DNA from: Calothrix sp. NIES-2100
GTDB lineage: Bacteria; Cyanobacteriota; Cyanobacteriia; Cyanobacteriales; Nostocaceae
NCBI RefSeq assembly: GCF_002368195.1
Contig: NZ_AP018178.1
Coordinates: forward strand, 1,248,238-1,312,237
Direction: 5' to 3'
Length of the DNA: 64,000 nucleotides
Position 1 is the first letter of the stretch, and each line of letters starts with the position of its first letter. The notes beneath the pieces were generated by a model, which had not been told where the DNA came from, did no database searches, and was given only the letters and a program-made list of their open reading frames with translations. The position numbers and the translations under genes were made by a program. Shown here in pieces: positions 45,854-54,358 of this stretch.

Positions 45854-45978
45854 CAATACGGTTCGGTTAAACGGGAAAGGGGAAAGGGAAAAGGGCCCAT
45901 TCAAACCTTTCCCCCTTACCCCTTAACCTTTTCCCTTTCCCAAAAGGGAGATGAAAATTGCTTATCCGAACCGTATTG
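45854..45978. repeat. MITE-like foldback element with 13-bp terminal inverted repeats
   Basis: CAATACGGTTCGG (45854-45866) pairs exactly with CCGAACCGTATTG (45966-45978). The interior is purine-rich on one side (AAAGGGGAAAGGG) and pyrimidine-rich on the other (CCTTTTCCCTTTCCC), so the whole can fold into a long hairpin. No ORF lies inside. It is bounded by GGGGCGACA-type short repeats. Confidence 0.75.
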
Positions 45979-46132
45979 AGACAAGGGGGACAAGGGAGGA
46001 CAGGTAAGATAAAAACTAATGATTTTTTACTCTTGCCCAATGCCCAATGCCCACAAAATAATTCAGGACATACAAATTAATGTACGCCCTGAAAAATCAA
46101 AGATTTAAAGAGTAAGGATTTAAGCAGATGGC
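45979..46132. repeat. Short-repeat spacer between argH and the small basic gene
   Basis: Contains GACAAGGGGGACAAGGGAGG and GCCCAATGCCCAATGCCC heptamer-type repeats. The last 60 bases (GACATACAAATTAATGTACG) are AT-rich. No gene is seen. Confidence 0.4.
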
Positions 46133-46297
46133 TTACTCAGCATCAATTGCTGCTACGCCGTCATCTTCTTCACTCTTAGGTGGTCTTTGTTGGAACCTTC
46201 TCTGCATTCTTCCTGTAGTAGTTCGTTTACGAAACTTCCTGGCATATGCCTGGTTCCGTAGCGCCTTTTCTTTTTTTGGGTTACGGCGCTTAGCCAT
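46133..46297 (-). CDS. Small basic protein of about 54 residues
   Basis: From the ATG at 46297: MAKRRNPKKEKALRNQAYAR, KFRKRTTTGRM and an acidic end. The start is supported by GAGGTGAA upstream (AATGAGGTGAACATG). An upstream start at 46339 is rejected. The highly basic, lysine/arginine-rich N-terminus suggests RNA or ribosome binding. It resembles small basic proteins conserved in cyanobacteria, but I cannot name it. Confidence 0.65.
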   Translation of the reverse strand: MAKRRNPKKEKALRNQAYARKFRKRTTTGRMQRRFQQRPPKSEEDDGVAAIDAE

Positions 46298-47157
46298 GTT
46301 CACCTCATTAATAAACAACAAAAAACAGCCACTAGGCAATATCAGCTACCGTTGTTATTGATAATTCTTAGCCTAGTCTAGCTATAATATTCTTTGAACA
46401 GCATACTATTATAACGCATTTATTTGTAATATGTCAATACTTATTCGGAATAATTTTTTGGGTGAATAGCAGATGCGAACGCTCGCAATGACTGTAATTA
46501 ATTTTGCGTGGTTACTTATAACTTTAAAAAAGCAACGCAGGGCTATCACAAGGAAGGTATGAAACTCCTACCAAAAATAACACTTCTTGTAGCTCTCAGT
46601 GCATCGCTGACAAATGACAGGCGTAAAGCCTTCTCTACGAGACGCTGCGCAAACGGTATAGCTTCTCCTGTCGGAGAGGCTGCGCCAACACTTAGCGCGG
46701 AGTATCCTGCTCTTAAGCGCAGTAAATTATTTAATAGTAGGATATAGATTCAGTAAAAAATATCTACTAGCCCCTAAAGAAAAGAATTGAGCAATCTCAA
46801 TTTATTTATGGGGATTATTAATTTTGAATTCGCCGCTAAGTTCGGCAAATTTTTCTGGAATTGTGATTCAACAATGATGAGGAGTATGATTAATTCAGAT
46901 ATTAACAGATTAATCATGTAGGTAAATTATCTATTTTAGAGTTTTATTGATATTGAAGCTAATTAATCCGTTTTATTGTCTGTGATATAGGATGATGTAT
47001 AAAAATTAAATAATCAGATTGAGTGCTTCTAAGAAAGTGTTAGAATGAAAGCTCCAAACCATTAACATTTTGTATAATACACAACTAAATATATTGGTAT
47101 TTAGACATCTATGTTAATTGGTAAGGAATTCTAGAATACAATACAAAGATTTGAAGA
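46298..47157. other. Long intergenic region with interspersed repeats
   Basis: About 860 bp. It contains an AT-rich part (46340-46460), the repeated element GCGAACGCTCGCAATGAC (near 46474), a truncated ORF (46559-46747), and Nostoc-type repeats such as ACGAGACGCTGCGC. No further gene is supported. The final 100 bp should hold the promoter of the Nudix gene. Confidence 0.45.
46559..46747 (+). pseudogene. Truncated secreted-protein gene (signal peptide only)
   Basis: A ribosome site AAGGAAGG precedes ATG at 46559, and the product starts MKLLPKITLLVALSASLT, a clear signal-peptide-like sequence. From about 46605 on, the frame continues in repeat DNA (GCGTAAAGCCTTCTCTACGA) rather than protein-like sequence and ends at 46747. 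This looks like a gene whose body was lost or replaced by repeat insertion. Confidence 0.35.
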
Positions 47158-47652
47158 TTGAACGTTCTTGCTTTGTTTACTATAGCTTTGCAGTCCACAC
47201 GTAGCTTATGGCGCTTTGGGCAAACCGTATTGGGTATAATCTTCCGTCATCCCATTACCGGCACCAGCATCATTCCCATTCTACCTGATGGTCGGATTGT
47301 GTTGATTCGGCGCAGCGACAACGGTCGCTGGGCATTACCTGGAGGTATGGTGGATTGGGGAGAAGATATCCCGAATACAGTCCGCCGAGAGTTGTTGGAG
47401 GAAACAGGATTGGAGTTGGTAAAAATCCGGCGTTTAGTTGGGGTTTATTCTTCGCCAAGCCGAGATCCGAGAATTCATTCGATTTGTATTGCAGTGGAAG
47501 CTGAAGTACAAGGCTCGATGGCAATTCAGGATAAATTGGAAGTGACAGAAATCCAAGCGTTCTCTCGTAACTCCCTACCTCTAGAACCAATGTCTCATGA
47601 CCACTATGAGCAGTTACAAGACTACTTAAATGGCTTGACAACAGTGGCATAA
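47158..47652 (+). CDS. Nudix hydrolase, second copy
   Basis: 164 residues from a TTG start at 47158; no ATG fits the conserved N-terminus, and an in-frame stop lies just upstream. It has WALPGGMVDWGEDIPNTVRR followed by ELLEETGLEL, a complete Nudix box. SSPSRDPRIHSICIAVEAEV parallels the first Nudix gene (27406). A hydrophobic N-terminal stretch (LFTIALQSTRSLWRF) precedes the domain. The substrate is unknown. Confidence 0.85.
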   Translation: MNVLALFTIALQSTRSLWRFGQTVLGIIFRHPITGTSIIPILPDGRIVLIRRSDNGRWALPGGMVDWGEDIPNTVRRELLEETGLELVKIRRLVGVYSSPSRDPRIHSICIAVEAEVQGSMAIQDKLEVTEIQAFSRNSLPLEPMSHDHYEQLQDYLNGLTTVA

Positions 47653-47673
47653 CAATATTTACTTAGTCGGTAG

Positions 47674-47708
47674 TCAACTGAAGTATGAAGTATAAAGTAT
47701 GAAGGAAC
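47674..47708. repeat. Heptamer repeat AAGTATG/AAGTATA
   Basis: Five 7-bp units (TCAACTG, AAGTATG, AAGTATA, AAGTATG, AAGGAAC) just downstream of the Nudix gene, of the same class as other STRRs in this window. Confidence 0.75.
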
Positions 47709-47892
47709 AAACCTCTGATTTTTGACACCACCTACTGTTGGGGTATGTAGAGATTTTTCATCCTAGACTCGGCAAGTTGCTTTGTCTCTACATTCTTTAC
47801 ACTTCATGCTTTTTGGTCATATAGTCATTTGTCTATGTTTACTGAGGAATGATTATTGATTAATATACTAAAACTTAATCGTTAAAATTCAG

Positions 47893-48720
47893 ATGGATAC
47901 GCTATTTCGTAACTCCCGGAGAAAACTTTCTCAAGGGCTATTATTTTGGCGCGAAGCCGGTCAGGGAATGCCGATCATTTTTTTACATGGTGCTTGGAAT
48001 GATAGCAGCCAGTGGGTATCAGTAATGGAATCTGTGTCACAACATTTTAATTGCTTTGCCCTAGATTTATTAGGATGTGGTGAGTCAGACAATCCGAATG
48101 TTCACTACTCAGTTGAGTTGCAAGTAGAGTGTTTAGCTCAGTTATTAGAAGCGTTAAAGTTGGAGAAAGTGTATTTAATAGGACATTCTCTAGGCGGGTG
48201 GATTGCTGCTAGCTATGCTTTAAAGTATCCAGAGCAGGTAGAAGGTTTAGTATTGTTATCACCAGAGGGTATAGCAATAGCAGGACAAGAGAAAAGATGG
48301 CAAAAAATGCAGTGGTTAGTGGATGGGCCAAAATTATTATTTAAGATTTTGCGATCGCTTCTGCCTATCATAAAAATTTTGGGGTTGCATACAAAACTTG
48401 AAAAATATTTACAAATGCGGAAAACACTGTTGCAACATCAGACAGCCTGTCAACTCCTCTTCAAAAGGCCAAAGCCAGAAATTGCAGCAGAATATCTCCA
48501 AGACAGATTGCACCTACTAGAAAATCCAGTTTTGATTTTACAAGGTGGCAAAGACACACCCGATGCCTTAGCGAAAAGTCAAGCTTACAATCAACTTCTA
48601 CCTAAAGTTGAATTGAAAATCATTCCTCACGCAGGCGATAATTTACCAGAATCTTGTGTGGCCGTTGTGGCTGAAGATATTCAGGATTATATAAAAACAA
48701 AATGTTCGAGGATTATATAG
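47893..48720 (+). CDS. Alpha/beta hydrolase
   Basis: 275 residues. The nucleophile elbow GHSLGGW, the oxyanion region IIFLHGAWND, the acid VLILQGGKDTPDAL and the His IIPHAGDNLP give a complete catalytic triad. The substrate cannot be inferred. It is preceded by a region rich in STRR-type repeats. No partner gene is adjacent. Confidence 0.88.
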   Translation: MDTLFRNSRRKLSQGLLFWREAGQGMPIIFLHGAWNDSSQWVSVMESVSQHFNCFALDLLGCGESDNPNVHYSVELQVECLAQLLEALKLEKVYLIGHSLGGWIAASYALKYPEQVEGLVLLSPEGIAIAGQEKRWQKMQWLVDGPKLLFKILRSLLPIIKILGLHTKLEKYLQMRKTLLQHQTACQLLFKRPKPEIAAEYLQDRLHLLENPVLILQGGKDTPDALAKSQAYNQLLPKVELKIIPHAGDNLPESCVAVVAEDIQDYIKTKCSRII

Positions 48721-48820
48721 ATTTTTAGAAAAGATAGTTGCAGCTATATAAAATCAAGTAAAACTTGACAGACATTGCTATAGCAATCCTATTTCAGTTG
48801 TGAAAAATATCGGTTTTGGC

Positions 48821-48848
48821 TGTTGACTATCAACGGTTAACAGTCAAC
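48821..48848. repeat. Four-unit heptamer repeat forming a hairpin
   Basis: TGTTGAC, TATCAAC, GGTTAAC and AGTCAAC in a row. The outer units pair (GTTGACT/AGTCAAC), so the array also forms a stem-loop just before the antiporter gene. Confidence 0.75.
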
Positions 48849-48927
48849 AATCCTACATGTAATATTTCACAAATTCTCAGCCGACTGCTATATTCTTTTC
48901 TACCATTCCTAGTCACTTTTTCCCTAT

Positions 48928-50484
48928 TTGCCAGTGAATGTAGCTGAATTAGTCACTGTTTCAATTATTCTTTTACTCGTAGCCACCGTTGTCGCTTTAT
49001 TGTCGCGCTGGCTACGAGTTTCTTATGTTGCAGGTTTAGTTTTAGCGGGTTTAGCTGTTACAGAACTCTTACCACAGCGCATTGGTCTGAATGATTCTCT
49101 GATTTTAAATTTATTTCTGCCAATTTTGGTGTTTGAGGCGGCTATTAATACAGATGTTAGCCGCCTGCGTACCACGGTTAAACCAATTGCTTTATTAGCT
49201 GGGCCAGGAATCCTCATTTCTTCTGGTGTCACAGCCGCAATTCTAAAATGGGGACTGGGACTAAATTGGACAGATGCACTATTGGCGGGAGTAATTTTAG
49301 CAATTACTGATACTGTTTCTGTAATTGCTGTATTTAAGGAGGTACATGTCCCTTCGCGTCTGTCAACCATTGTTGAGGGAGAAAGCTTATTTAACGATGG
49401 TGTGGCGCTAGTTTTATTTAGTTTAATTTTAAAAGTTCATGCAGCTGGCTCACTCTCATTTCTCGTTGGACTGCAAGAATTATTTGTCGTAATTATTGGG
49501 GGAACTTTAGTCGGGTTAGCTGTCGGGTATTTGAGTACGGGCTTATTTGTCCGTGCTGATGAACCACTGAGTAGTATTTTACTCACGGTAGCTGTGGCTT
49601 TAGGAGCTTTTAAACTGGGACAATCTTTTAGCGTCTCTGGTGTAGTGGCTGTGGTTGTTGCTGGGTTAATTGTCGGTGCAGTGGGGCTTTCAGGTAAAGT
49701 ATCGGCTTCGACAAGATTGACATTACTGAGTTTTTGGGAATCTATTGCTTTTGGGGTAAATAGCTTTATTTTTCTGCTGATTGGTATAGAAATAGACTTA
49801 ATAACTTTATGGCAAACTCTACCAGCTGTGCTGCTAGCGATCGCAGCTTATCAAATAGCCCGCATCGTCTCTGTCTATCCACTGTTAGCTATTTTACGTT
49901 GGTTTGACCGTCCCATTCCTTGGCGCTGGCAACACGTTCTGTTTTTTGGCAATATTAAAGGTTCTCTGTCAATGGCGTTGGCGTTGAGTATTCCCACAAC
50001 AATCACCGGAAGAGAACAACTAATTGCGATCGTGTTTGGGACAGTATTGCTGTCTGTAGTTGGTCAAGGAGTAAGTTTACCTTGGTTGGTGAAGCGATTG
50101 CAATTGTCTCAGGTGTCAGCAACGCGCCAGCAGGTTGAAGAATTGCAAGCCCAATTAATTACAGGTAAAGCAGCACAGGATGAATTAGATACTCTATTAA
50201 AAACAGGGGTTTTACCAAAAGCTGTATATGAAGAGATGCGTGCAGCTTATCAAGTGCAAGTAGCAGGCGCAGAAAAGGTATTACGAGAATTATATAATCG
50301 CCGTGCGGATGAGTTGGATATAAAAACTGGTGAACCTAGTAAGCTTGATGCTATTCGCCGTCGATTGCTACTAGCGGAGAAAGGTGCATTAAATGAGGCG
50401 ATACGTCAGCGAATTTTGTCAGAAGAAATTGTTTATGAACGGTTAAAAAAACTTGATGAACAATTGTTGAAATTAGATGATTAA
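48928..50484 (+). CDS. CPA1-family Na+/H+ antiporter (NhaP-like)
   Basis: 518 residues with about 12 membrane helices in the first 390. The ion-binding motif lies in ILAITDTVSVIAVF and VEGESLFNDGVALVLFSLI, which are diagnostic of the CPA1 family. Residues about 390-518 are a long soluble, helical, charged tail (coiled-coil tendency) typical of cyanobacterial NhaS/NhaP types that regulate exchange. The ORF begins at TTG 48928; a GTG at 48934 is an alternative. It likely exports Na+ in exchange for H+ at the plasma membrane. Confidence 0.93.
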   Translation: MPVNVAELVTVSIILLLVATVVALLSRWLRVSYVAGLVLAGLAVTELLPQRIGLNDSLILNLFLPILVFEAAINTDVSRLRTTVKPIALLAGPGILISSGVTAAILKWGLGLNWTDALLAGVILAITDTVSVIAVFKEVHVPSRLSTIVEGESLFNDGVALVLFSLILKVHAAGSLSFLVGLQELFVVIIGGTLVGLAVGYLSTGLFVRADEPLSSILLTVAVALGAFKLGQSFSVSGVVAVVVAGLIVGAVGLSGKVSASTRLTLLSFWESIAFGVNSFIFLLIGIEIDLITLWQTLPAVLLAIAAYQIARIVSVYPLLAILRWFDRPIPWRWQHVLFFGNIKGSLSMALALSIPTTITGREQLIAIVFGTVLLSVVGQGVSLPWLVKRLQLSQVSATRQQVEELQAQLITGKAAQDELDTLLKTGVLPKAVYEEMRAAYQVQVAGAEKVLRELYNRRADELDIKTGEPSKLDAIRRRLLLAEKGALNEAIRQRILSEEIVYERLKKLDEQLLKLDD

Positions 50485-50598
50485 TATATTAATTCGTAAT
50501 TCGTAATTATAAAATTAAATCTTCAATAGGGGTTGTTATGGCTTTATCTTAACGCACCAAAATATACTAAATTCATAATTATTAATTCATTTTAAAGC

Positions 50599-50726
50599 AG
50601 GACTTACGCAAAAATAACGTAATTTTGTCATTACGAGCGATAGCGAAGTAATCCCCCCTGACGCTGGGATTGCTTCCCTACACTCCGTTCCGATCGCAAT
50701 GACAATATACCCCTTGCGTAAGTCCT
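50599..50726. repeat. MITE with 12-bp ends AGGACTTACGCA (copy 1)
   Basis: Left end AGGACTTACGCA (50599-50610) and right end TGCGTAAGTCCT (50715-50726) are perfect inverted repeats. The interior has GGGATTGCTTCCCTACACTC and GCAATGAC, a repeat type also seen near 58310. The right end supplies the stop codon (TAG, 50725-50727) of the DUF3124 gene. Confidence 0.8.
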
Positions 50727-51288
50727 ATAAAGATGTATTTTGGGTGTTTTTTTGACTTTTAATCACTTTACCTGGACTCACAAAAGACACACCTTGTTGG
50801 AATTCAGTCGCAATCATTACGGCTTCTACTATCGGTTCAGAAATTACTTTTTGGGATACCCACTCTACAATAAAATTTGCTCCTAAACCGCCACTTTTAT
50901 CTGTTCTATTTACGAAGAAATCTGTTGAAGCTAAAGCATTCAATTGAATCGGGCGGTCTAAATACTGCTTAATTAATTTACCATTTGAATCATAGTAACG
51001 CACAGCAGTAATAATCATCGGATTGATTAAATCTGTATTTCTAATACTCAGGGTAGCTGCTAAATCTAAAATTTGCCGCTCATCGTTATGATAGATATGG
51101 GAATATATAGGTACATAAATAGTTTGACCCATTGCTATTTGAAAATTTTTATCCAGAGTCACCACTTGTTGAGATGATTTTGCCTGGGGATTTTGAGATT
51201 CTGGCTTTGGTGAATTTTTTAATGATGTACAAGATACTAAAAAAATCAAAGCAGCAATTATTAAATAAAAACGTAAGTACAGCTTCAT
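50725..51288 (-). CDS. DUF3124 lipoprotein
   Basis: 187 residues. A signal peptide ending in LVSCTSL makes the cysteine a probable lipid anchor. The core matches DUF3124: IYVPIYSHIYHNDERQILDL, SIRNTDLINPMIITAVRYYD and DRPIQLNALASTDFFVNRTD. The family is found in cyanobacteria and some proteobacteria, and its function is unknown. The C-terminal residues and the stop codon lie inside the right end of the MITE at 50599-50726, so the 3' end of this gene was probably reshaped by that insertion. Confidence 0.85.
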   Translation of the reverse strand: MKLYLRFYLIIAALIFLVSCTSLKNSPKPESQNPQAKSSQQVVTLDKNFQIAMGQTIYVPIYSHIYHNDERQILDLAATLSIRNTDLINPMIITAVRYYDSNGKLIKQYLDRPIQLNALASTDFFVNRTDKSGGLGANFIVEWVSQKVISEPIVEAVMIATEFQQGVSFVSPGKVIKSQKNTQNTSL

Positions 51289-51372
51289 GAGAAGGATGAA
51301 GGATGAATTAAGTAACGTGGGAGAAATCTACTAAACTATTTACTTTGCATAAATAGAACTTAAATCTTTACC

Positions 51373-51400
51373 AATGACAAATGACAAAGGACAAATGACA
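51373..51400. repeat. Four-copy heptamer repeat AATGACA
   Basis: AATGACA, AATGACA, AAGGACA, AATGACA in perfect register between the DUF3124 and TrkA-type genes. A standard cyanobacterial STRR. Confidence 0.9.
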
Positions 51401-51405
51401 AATTT

Positions 51406-52083
51406 TTACTTACAGCCTTGGATGAAATCTATCATTTGACGCAATGATCCTGGTTTGGTGACAATCAGCACCGTTGAACCTGGTTCTAATACTGTACTTC
51501 CATTAGGAATATTTAAGTCTTCATGGGGATGGGGTTGATAACCAATAATTAGAGAACCGGTAGGAAAGCGTGAATCCTGAGCAATTTCGGCAATGCTACG
51601 ATTAACGACATAGCAATTTTTAGGAATTGAAAGTTTTAAAACTTCAATTTGTCCTTGCTCAAAATGCATCATTGATTCTACTTGCGGATATTCGATCGCA
51701 TTCACCATTGTGGAAACTGCTAGTTCAACTGTGCCGATAATATGATTAGCGCCAGCTAATTTAAAAGGTTCCATGAAATCGGCATGACGCATCCGAGTGA
51801 CAATGTGGGGGACTCCATAATGTTTGGCGAGAGTTACCATCGCTAAGTTCAAAGCATCACTTCGCAGCATAGCCGCTAAAGCGTCGGCTTTACGGATTCC
51901 TGCTTCTAATAAAACTTGCGTACTGACGGCGCTACCTTCAAAAGCCATTGCTCCTACTTGTTCCCGTGCATAGCGACAAGCATTAGGATCAATGTCAATG
52001 ACAGCTACGGTGTGTCCTAGTTCTACCAATTTCTGCGCCAAGCTTAGTCCGACTAAACCAGATCCACCTATTAGCACGTACAT
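51406..52083 (-). CDS. TrkA/KtrA-type K+ transport regulatory protein (RCK domains)
   Basis: 225 residues. The N-terminal Rossmann domain begins MYVLIGGSGLVGLSLAQKLV (GxGxxG-type). It contains AVIDIDPNACRYAREQVGAM and RSDALNLAMVTLAKHYGVPH, fitting RCK_N. Residues about 140-225 fit RCK_C. It binds NAD(H)/nucleotide and gates a K+ transporter membrane subunit encoded elsewhere. It is a single gene, divergent from nothing obvious. Confidence 0.93.
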   Translation of the reverse strand: MYVLIGGSGLVGLSLAQKLVELGHTVAVIDIDPNACRYAREQVGAMAFEGSAVSTQVLLEAGIRKADALAAMLRSDALNLAMVTLAKHYGVPHIVTRMRHADFMEPFKLAGANHIIGTVELAVSTMVNAIEYPQVESMMHFEQGQIEVLKLSIPKNCYVVNRSIAEIAQDSRFPTGSLIIGYQPHPHEDLNIPNGSTVLEPGSTVLIVTKPGSLRQMIDFIQGCK

Positions 52084-52157
52084 GGCTGCTTTTTGATAAT
52101 GTTCGACTTTTACTTTAACGTGAGTAAATAAGCTCTGCGCTTTTTCGGTTGCAACAG

Positions 52158-52769
52158 TTACCCATCATTTTCGACAATTGCCCCAAGTAGAGATGTGATA
52201 GCCCTTTCAATCCGTTCCCATCCAGCTGGTGAACTGAAATCAATTCCTAAGAATGTATCGCTGACTTTGGTTCGCATAACTAGATAAACAATTCCCGCAA
52301 TCAAAACTGCACTGATAGCAGGGATATCTTGATCTGGGGGGAAGGAATGCTTTTGCTGGAGAAATTCCAAACTTTCAATCGCCATTTGATCGCGTACTGT
52401 TGCTAACTCATGGGTTAACTCATTGCCTTGGAGTAACTCCCAACGCATAATCTCTTGGGTGATGGGACGTTCTTGCAAGTCATGCATAAAGCGTGTCAGT
52501 AACAATACCATCCAGTCAGCCAGGGATTCGGCATCTACGGCGGTTTCATCTCCAATTAATTCTTCAACTGTCATCCAATAGTTGCCTTCCTTGGCAAAAG
52601 TATGTAGCAGGGAGGGCAGATTCTCAAAATATCGATAAATCAAAACTTTATCTACTCCAGCTTCACGGGCGATCGCATTTACCCCTAGTTGCTTAAAGCC
52701 TGATTCTGCCAATAGTTTACCAACTGCTGCCAGAATTCGTGCTTTCGTTTCTTGTTTGTCTCGCGCCAT
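52158..52769 (-). CDS. TetR-family transcriptional regulator
   Basis: 203 residues. N-terminal helix-turn-helix: QETKARILAAVGKLLAESGF, then GVNAIAREAGVDKVLIYRYF (residues about 6-50). The larger C-terminal helical ligand-binding domain is not classifiable. It is divergent from the thioesterase at 52849, with two strong palindromes between them (52789-52831), so it very probably represses both its own gene and the thioesterase until a ligand is bound. Confidence 0.92.
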   Translation of the reverse strand: MARDKQETKARILAAVGKLLAESGFKQLGVNAIAREAGVDKVLIYRYFENLPSLLHTFAKEGNYWMTVEELIGDETAVDAESLADWMVLLLTRFMHDLQERPITQEIMRWELLQGNELTHELATVRDQMAIESLEFLQQKHSFPPDQDIPAISAVLIAGIVYLVMRTKVSDTFLGIDFSSPAGWERIERAITSLLGAIVENDG

Positions 52770-52788
52770 GAATTGTTCTCAGTTACTT

Positions 52789-52831
52789 GTCACCACCTGG
52801 TGACTATGATACTTTGTCACTAGGTGGTGAC
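52789..52831. promoter_or_regulatory. Double palindromic operator for the TetR-type regulator
   Basis: Two related 16-bp palindromic sites: GTCACCACCTGGTGAC (52789-52804) and GTCACTAGGTGGTGAC (52816-52831). The second is nearly the reverse complement of the first, and their centres are 27 bp apart. They fill the 79-bp gap between the divergent start codons (52769 and 52849). A paired site like this is the usual TetR arrangement. Binding is inferred from the symmetry and position. Confidence 0.85.
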
Positions 52832-52848
52832 AAAAAAAAGGACTAAAA

Positions 52849-53304
52849 ATGCAAAGACTTTCCTTTGAGTTAGAGGTGTATTCCTTCCACATTGATTTTA
52901 TTGGTCATGTAAACAATAGTATTTATATTCAATGGATGGAAGTTGGACGGACAAAACTATTGGAAGCTATAGGAATGCCAACACACAAAATCTTTGAGCA
53001 AGGTTTTGCTCCAGTTTTGGTTCAAACAAACATCACTTACAAAACACCGTTATATTTGGGCGAACTTGTGCAAGTTTCTATGTGGATTTCGGAACTGAAG
53101 AATGCCTCAGCAATTATGCAGTTTTGTTTCCATAACAGCCAGAAAATATTAGCAGCAGAGGCATGGCAGAAAGGATTGTTTGTGGATAGAGAAACAATGC
53201 GCCCAAGGCGGTTGCGTCCAGAAGAACGGTCTTTGTTCTTGCCTTATGTGCATTCAAAAAATGATGCTCAAGATAGTAACTCATTGATTGGTACGCCATC
53301 ATGA
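52849..53304 (+). CDS. Acyl-CoA thioesterase of the hotdog (4HBT) fold
   Basis: 151 residues. The hotdog-fold pattern IDFIGHVNNSIYIQWMEVGR carries Asp/His-type residues of the 4HBT active site, and PVLVQTNITYKTPLYLGELV is the central strand region. The HVNN motif (here GHVNNSIYIQWME) fits 4-hydroxybenzoyl-CoA thioesterase or YbgC-type enzymes. It probably hydrolyses short acyl-CoA esters. Its divergence from a TetR gene suggests ligand-controlled expression. Confidence 0.88.
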   Translation: MQRLSFELEVYSFHIDFIGHVNNSIYIQWMEVGRTKLLEAIGMPTHKIFEQGFAPVLVQTNITYKTPLYLGELVQVSMWISELKNASAIMQFCFHNSQKILAAEAWQKGLFVDRETMRPRRLRPEERSLFLPYVHSKNDAQDSNSLIGTPS

Positions 53305-53319
53305 GCAGTTTTTAAAGCT

Positions 53320-54138
53320 TTATTGATTTACTATTTTTTCCATTCCCCAAAAAATCAAATTGGGTTCTATAGTTAAACGTGGTGCGATCGCTGGATACAA
53401 AACTTGGAGATAGTTGAATAGGATTGTGCGATCGCCTCCTTTAATCGCCATCTTGCCCTCAGGGTATAATTGCCACCATGCCTCAATAAAATCTTTGATT
53501 CCAGCGATAATTGTATAAATTACACCGCTTTGAATCGCTTGGGCGGTATTTAAAGCGAAGCGTGGCGGAAGAGATGCCATAGATTGTGTGTCTACTAGGG
53601 GTAATTGTCCGGTTTTTTGCCCCAAAGTCGCAAATTGCAAGCCTAATCCTGGTAAAATCGCCCCCCCAAGCAAACACTCTTTAGCATCCGCAGCTGTAAA
53701 TGTCAGTGCTGTTCCCGCATCAATTACCAACATGGGAAATCCCCAAGTTTTACCAGCACCCCATAAAGCCAAGGCGCGATCAATTCCTAATGTGGGATAG
53801 ATATTTTTGAGGGGTATTTGCTCTAAGGTGATTACCTGAACATTGGGATAAGTTTGCCAAAGTGCTGTTTGGCTAGGAACTACGGAGGCGATGGTGAGGG
53901 GGAGGGGACGCGGGGACGCGAGGACGCGGGGACGCGGTAATGTAGGGAAAACTTCTGGTGGTAAATCAGCTAGGGTTTGAGATTGTGCTAACTGCTGGAT
54001 GACTGACTCTGGTAAATATTCGGTGTCCCAGGTATAGTCAAGCCTTGCGCTGAGAAATAGCGCCCAATGTAGCCGAGAATTGCCAATTTCCAATGCCAAC
54101 CAAATATTGTCTGTTTTGCTCACTTGTTCCCCCAGCAC
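53320..54138 (-). CDS. coaX: Type III pantothenate kinase
   Basis: 272 residues from a GTG at 54138; a second GTG at 54123 follows GGGGGAAC and could be the true start. Family features: [13 protein letters not shown] (the first motif is usually DxGN, here ExGN), [20 protein letters not shown] and [14 protein letters not shown]. It phosphorylates pantothenate, the first step of CoA synthesis. A short Pro/Arg-rich insert, [15 protein letters not shown], is encoded by repeat DNA (53908-53945) between two conserved parts. Confidence 0.88.
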   Translation of the reverse strand: MLGEQVSKTDNIWLALEIGNSRLHWALFLSARLDYTWDTEYLPESVIQQLAQSQTLADLPPEVFPTLPRPRVLASPRPLPLTIASVVPSQTALWQTYPNVQVITLEQIPLKNIYPTLGIDRALALWGAGKTWGFPMLVIDAGTALTFTAADAKECLLGGAILPGLGLQFATLGQKTGQLPLVDTQSMASLPPRFALNTAQAIQSGVIYTIIAGIKDFIEAWWQLYPEGKMAIKGGDRTILFNYLQVLYPAIAPRLTIEPNLIFWGMEKIVNQ

Positions 54139-54358
54139 CCATATAAATCTGCTTTTCCCATACTTCGACCCTTCGACAGGCTCAGGGCATCGCTTCGCTC
54201 AGTACAAGTTCCCCATGCCCCATGCCCCATGCCCAATTCCCCATGCCCCAATTTAAATTTCTTAAGTTATCTATAGTTTTTTTAATAAAAATTAACAATC
54301 AACCCGTGTCAAAATAAAGTTAGAGGAAAATATACTCATTTTGTCAAGGAGGGGAGTT
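54139..54358. promoter_or_regulatory. Promoter region of flv3B with a foldback repeat
   Basis: Contains TTCGACAGGCTCAGGGCATC and GCTTCGCTCAGTACAAG, a repeat family known from many bacteria, then GCCCCATGCCCC heptamers and AT-rich DNA. The AT-rich part, immediately before a strong SD (AAGGAGGGG) at about 54347, probably contains the promoter. No motif is clear enough to name. Confidence 0.4.
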
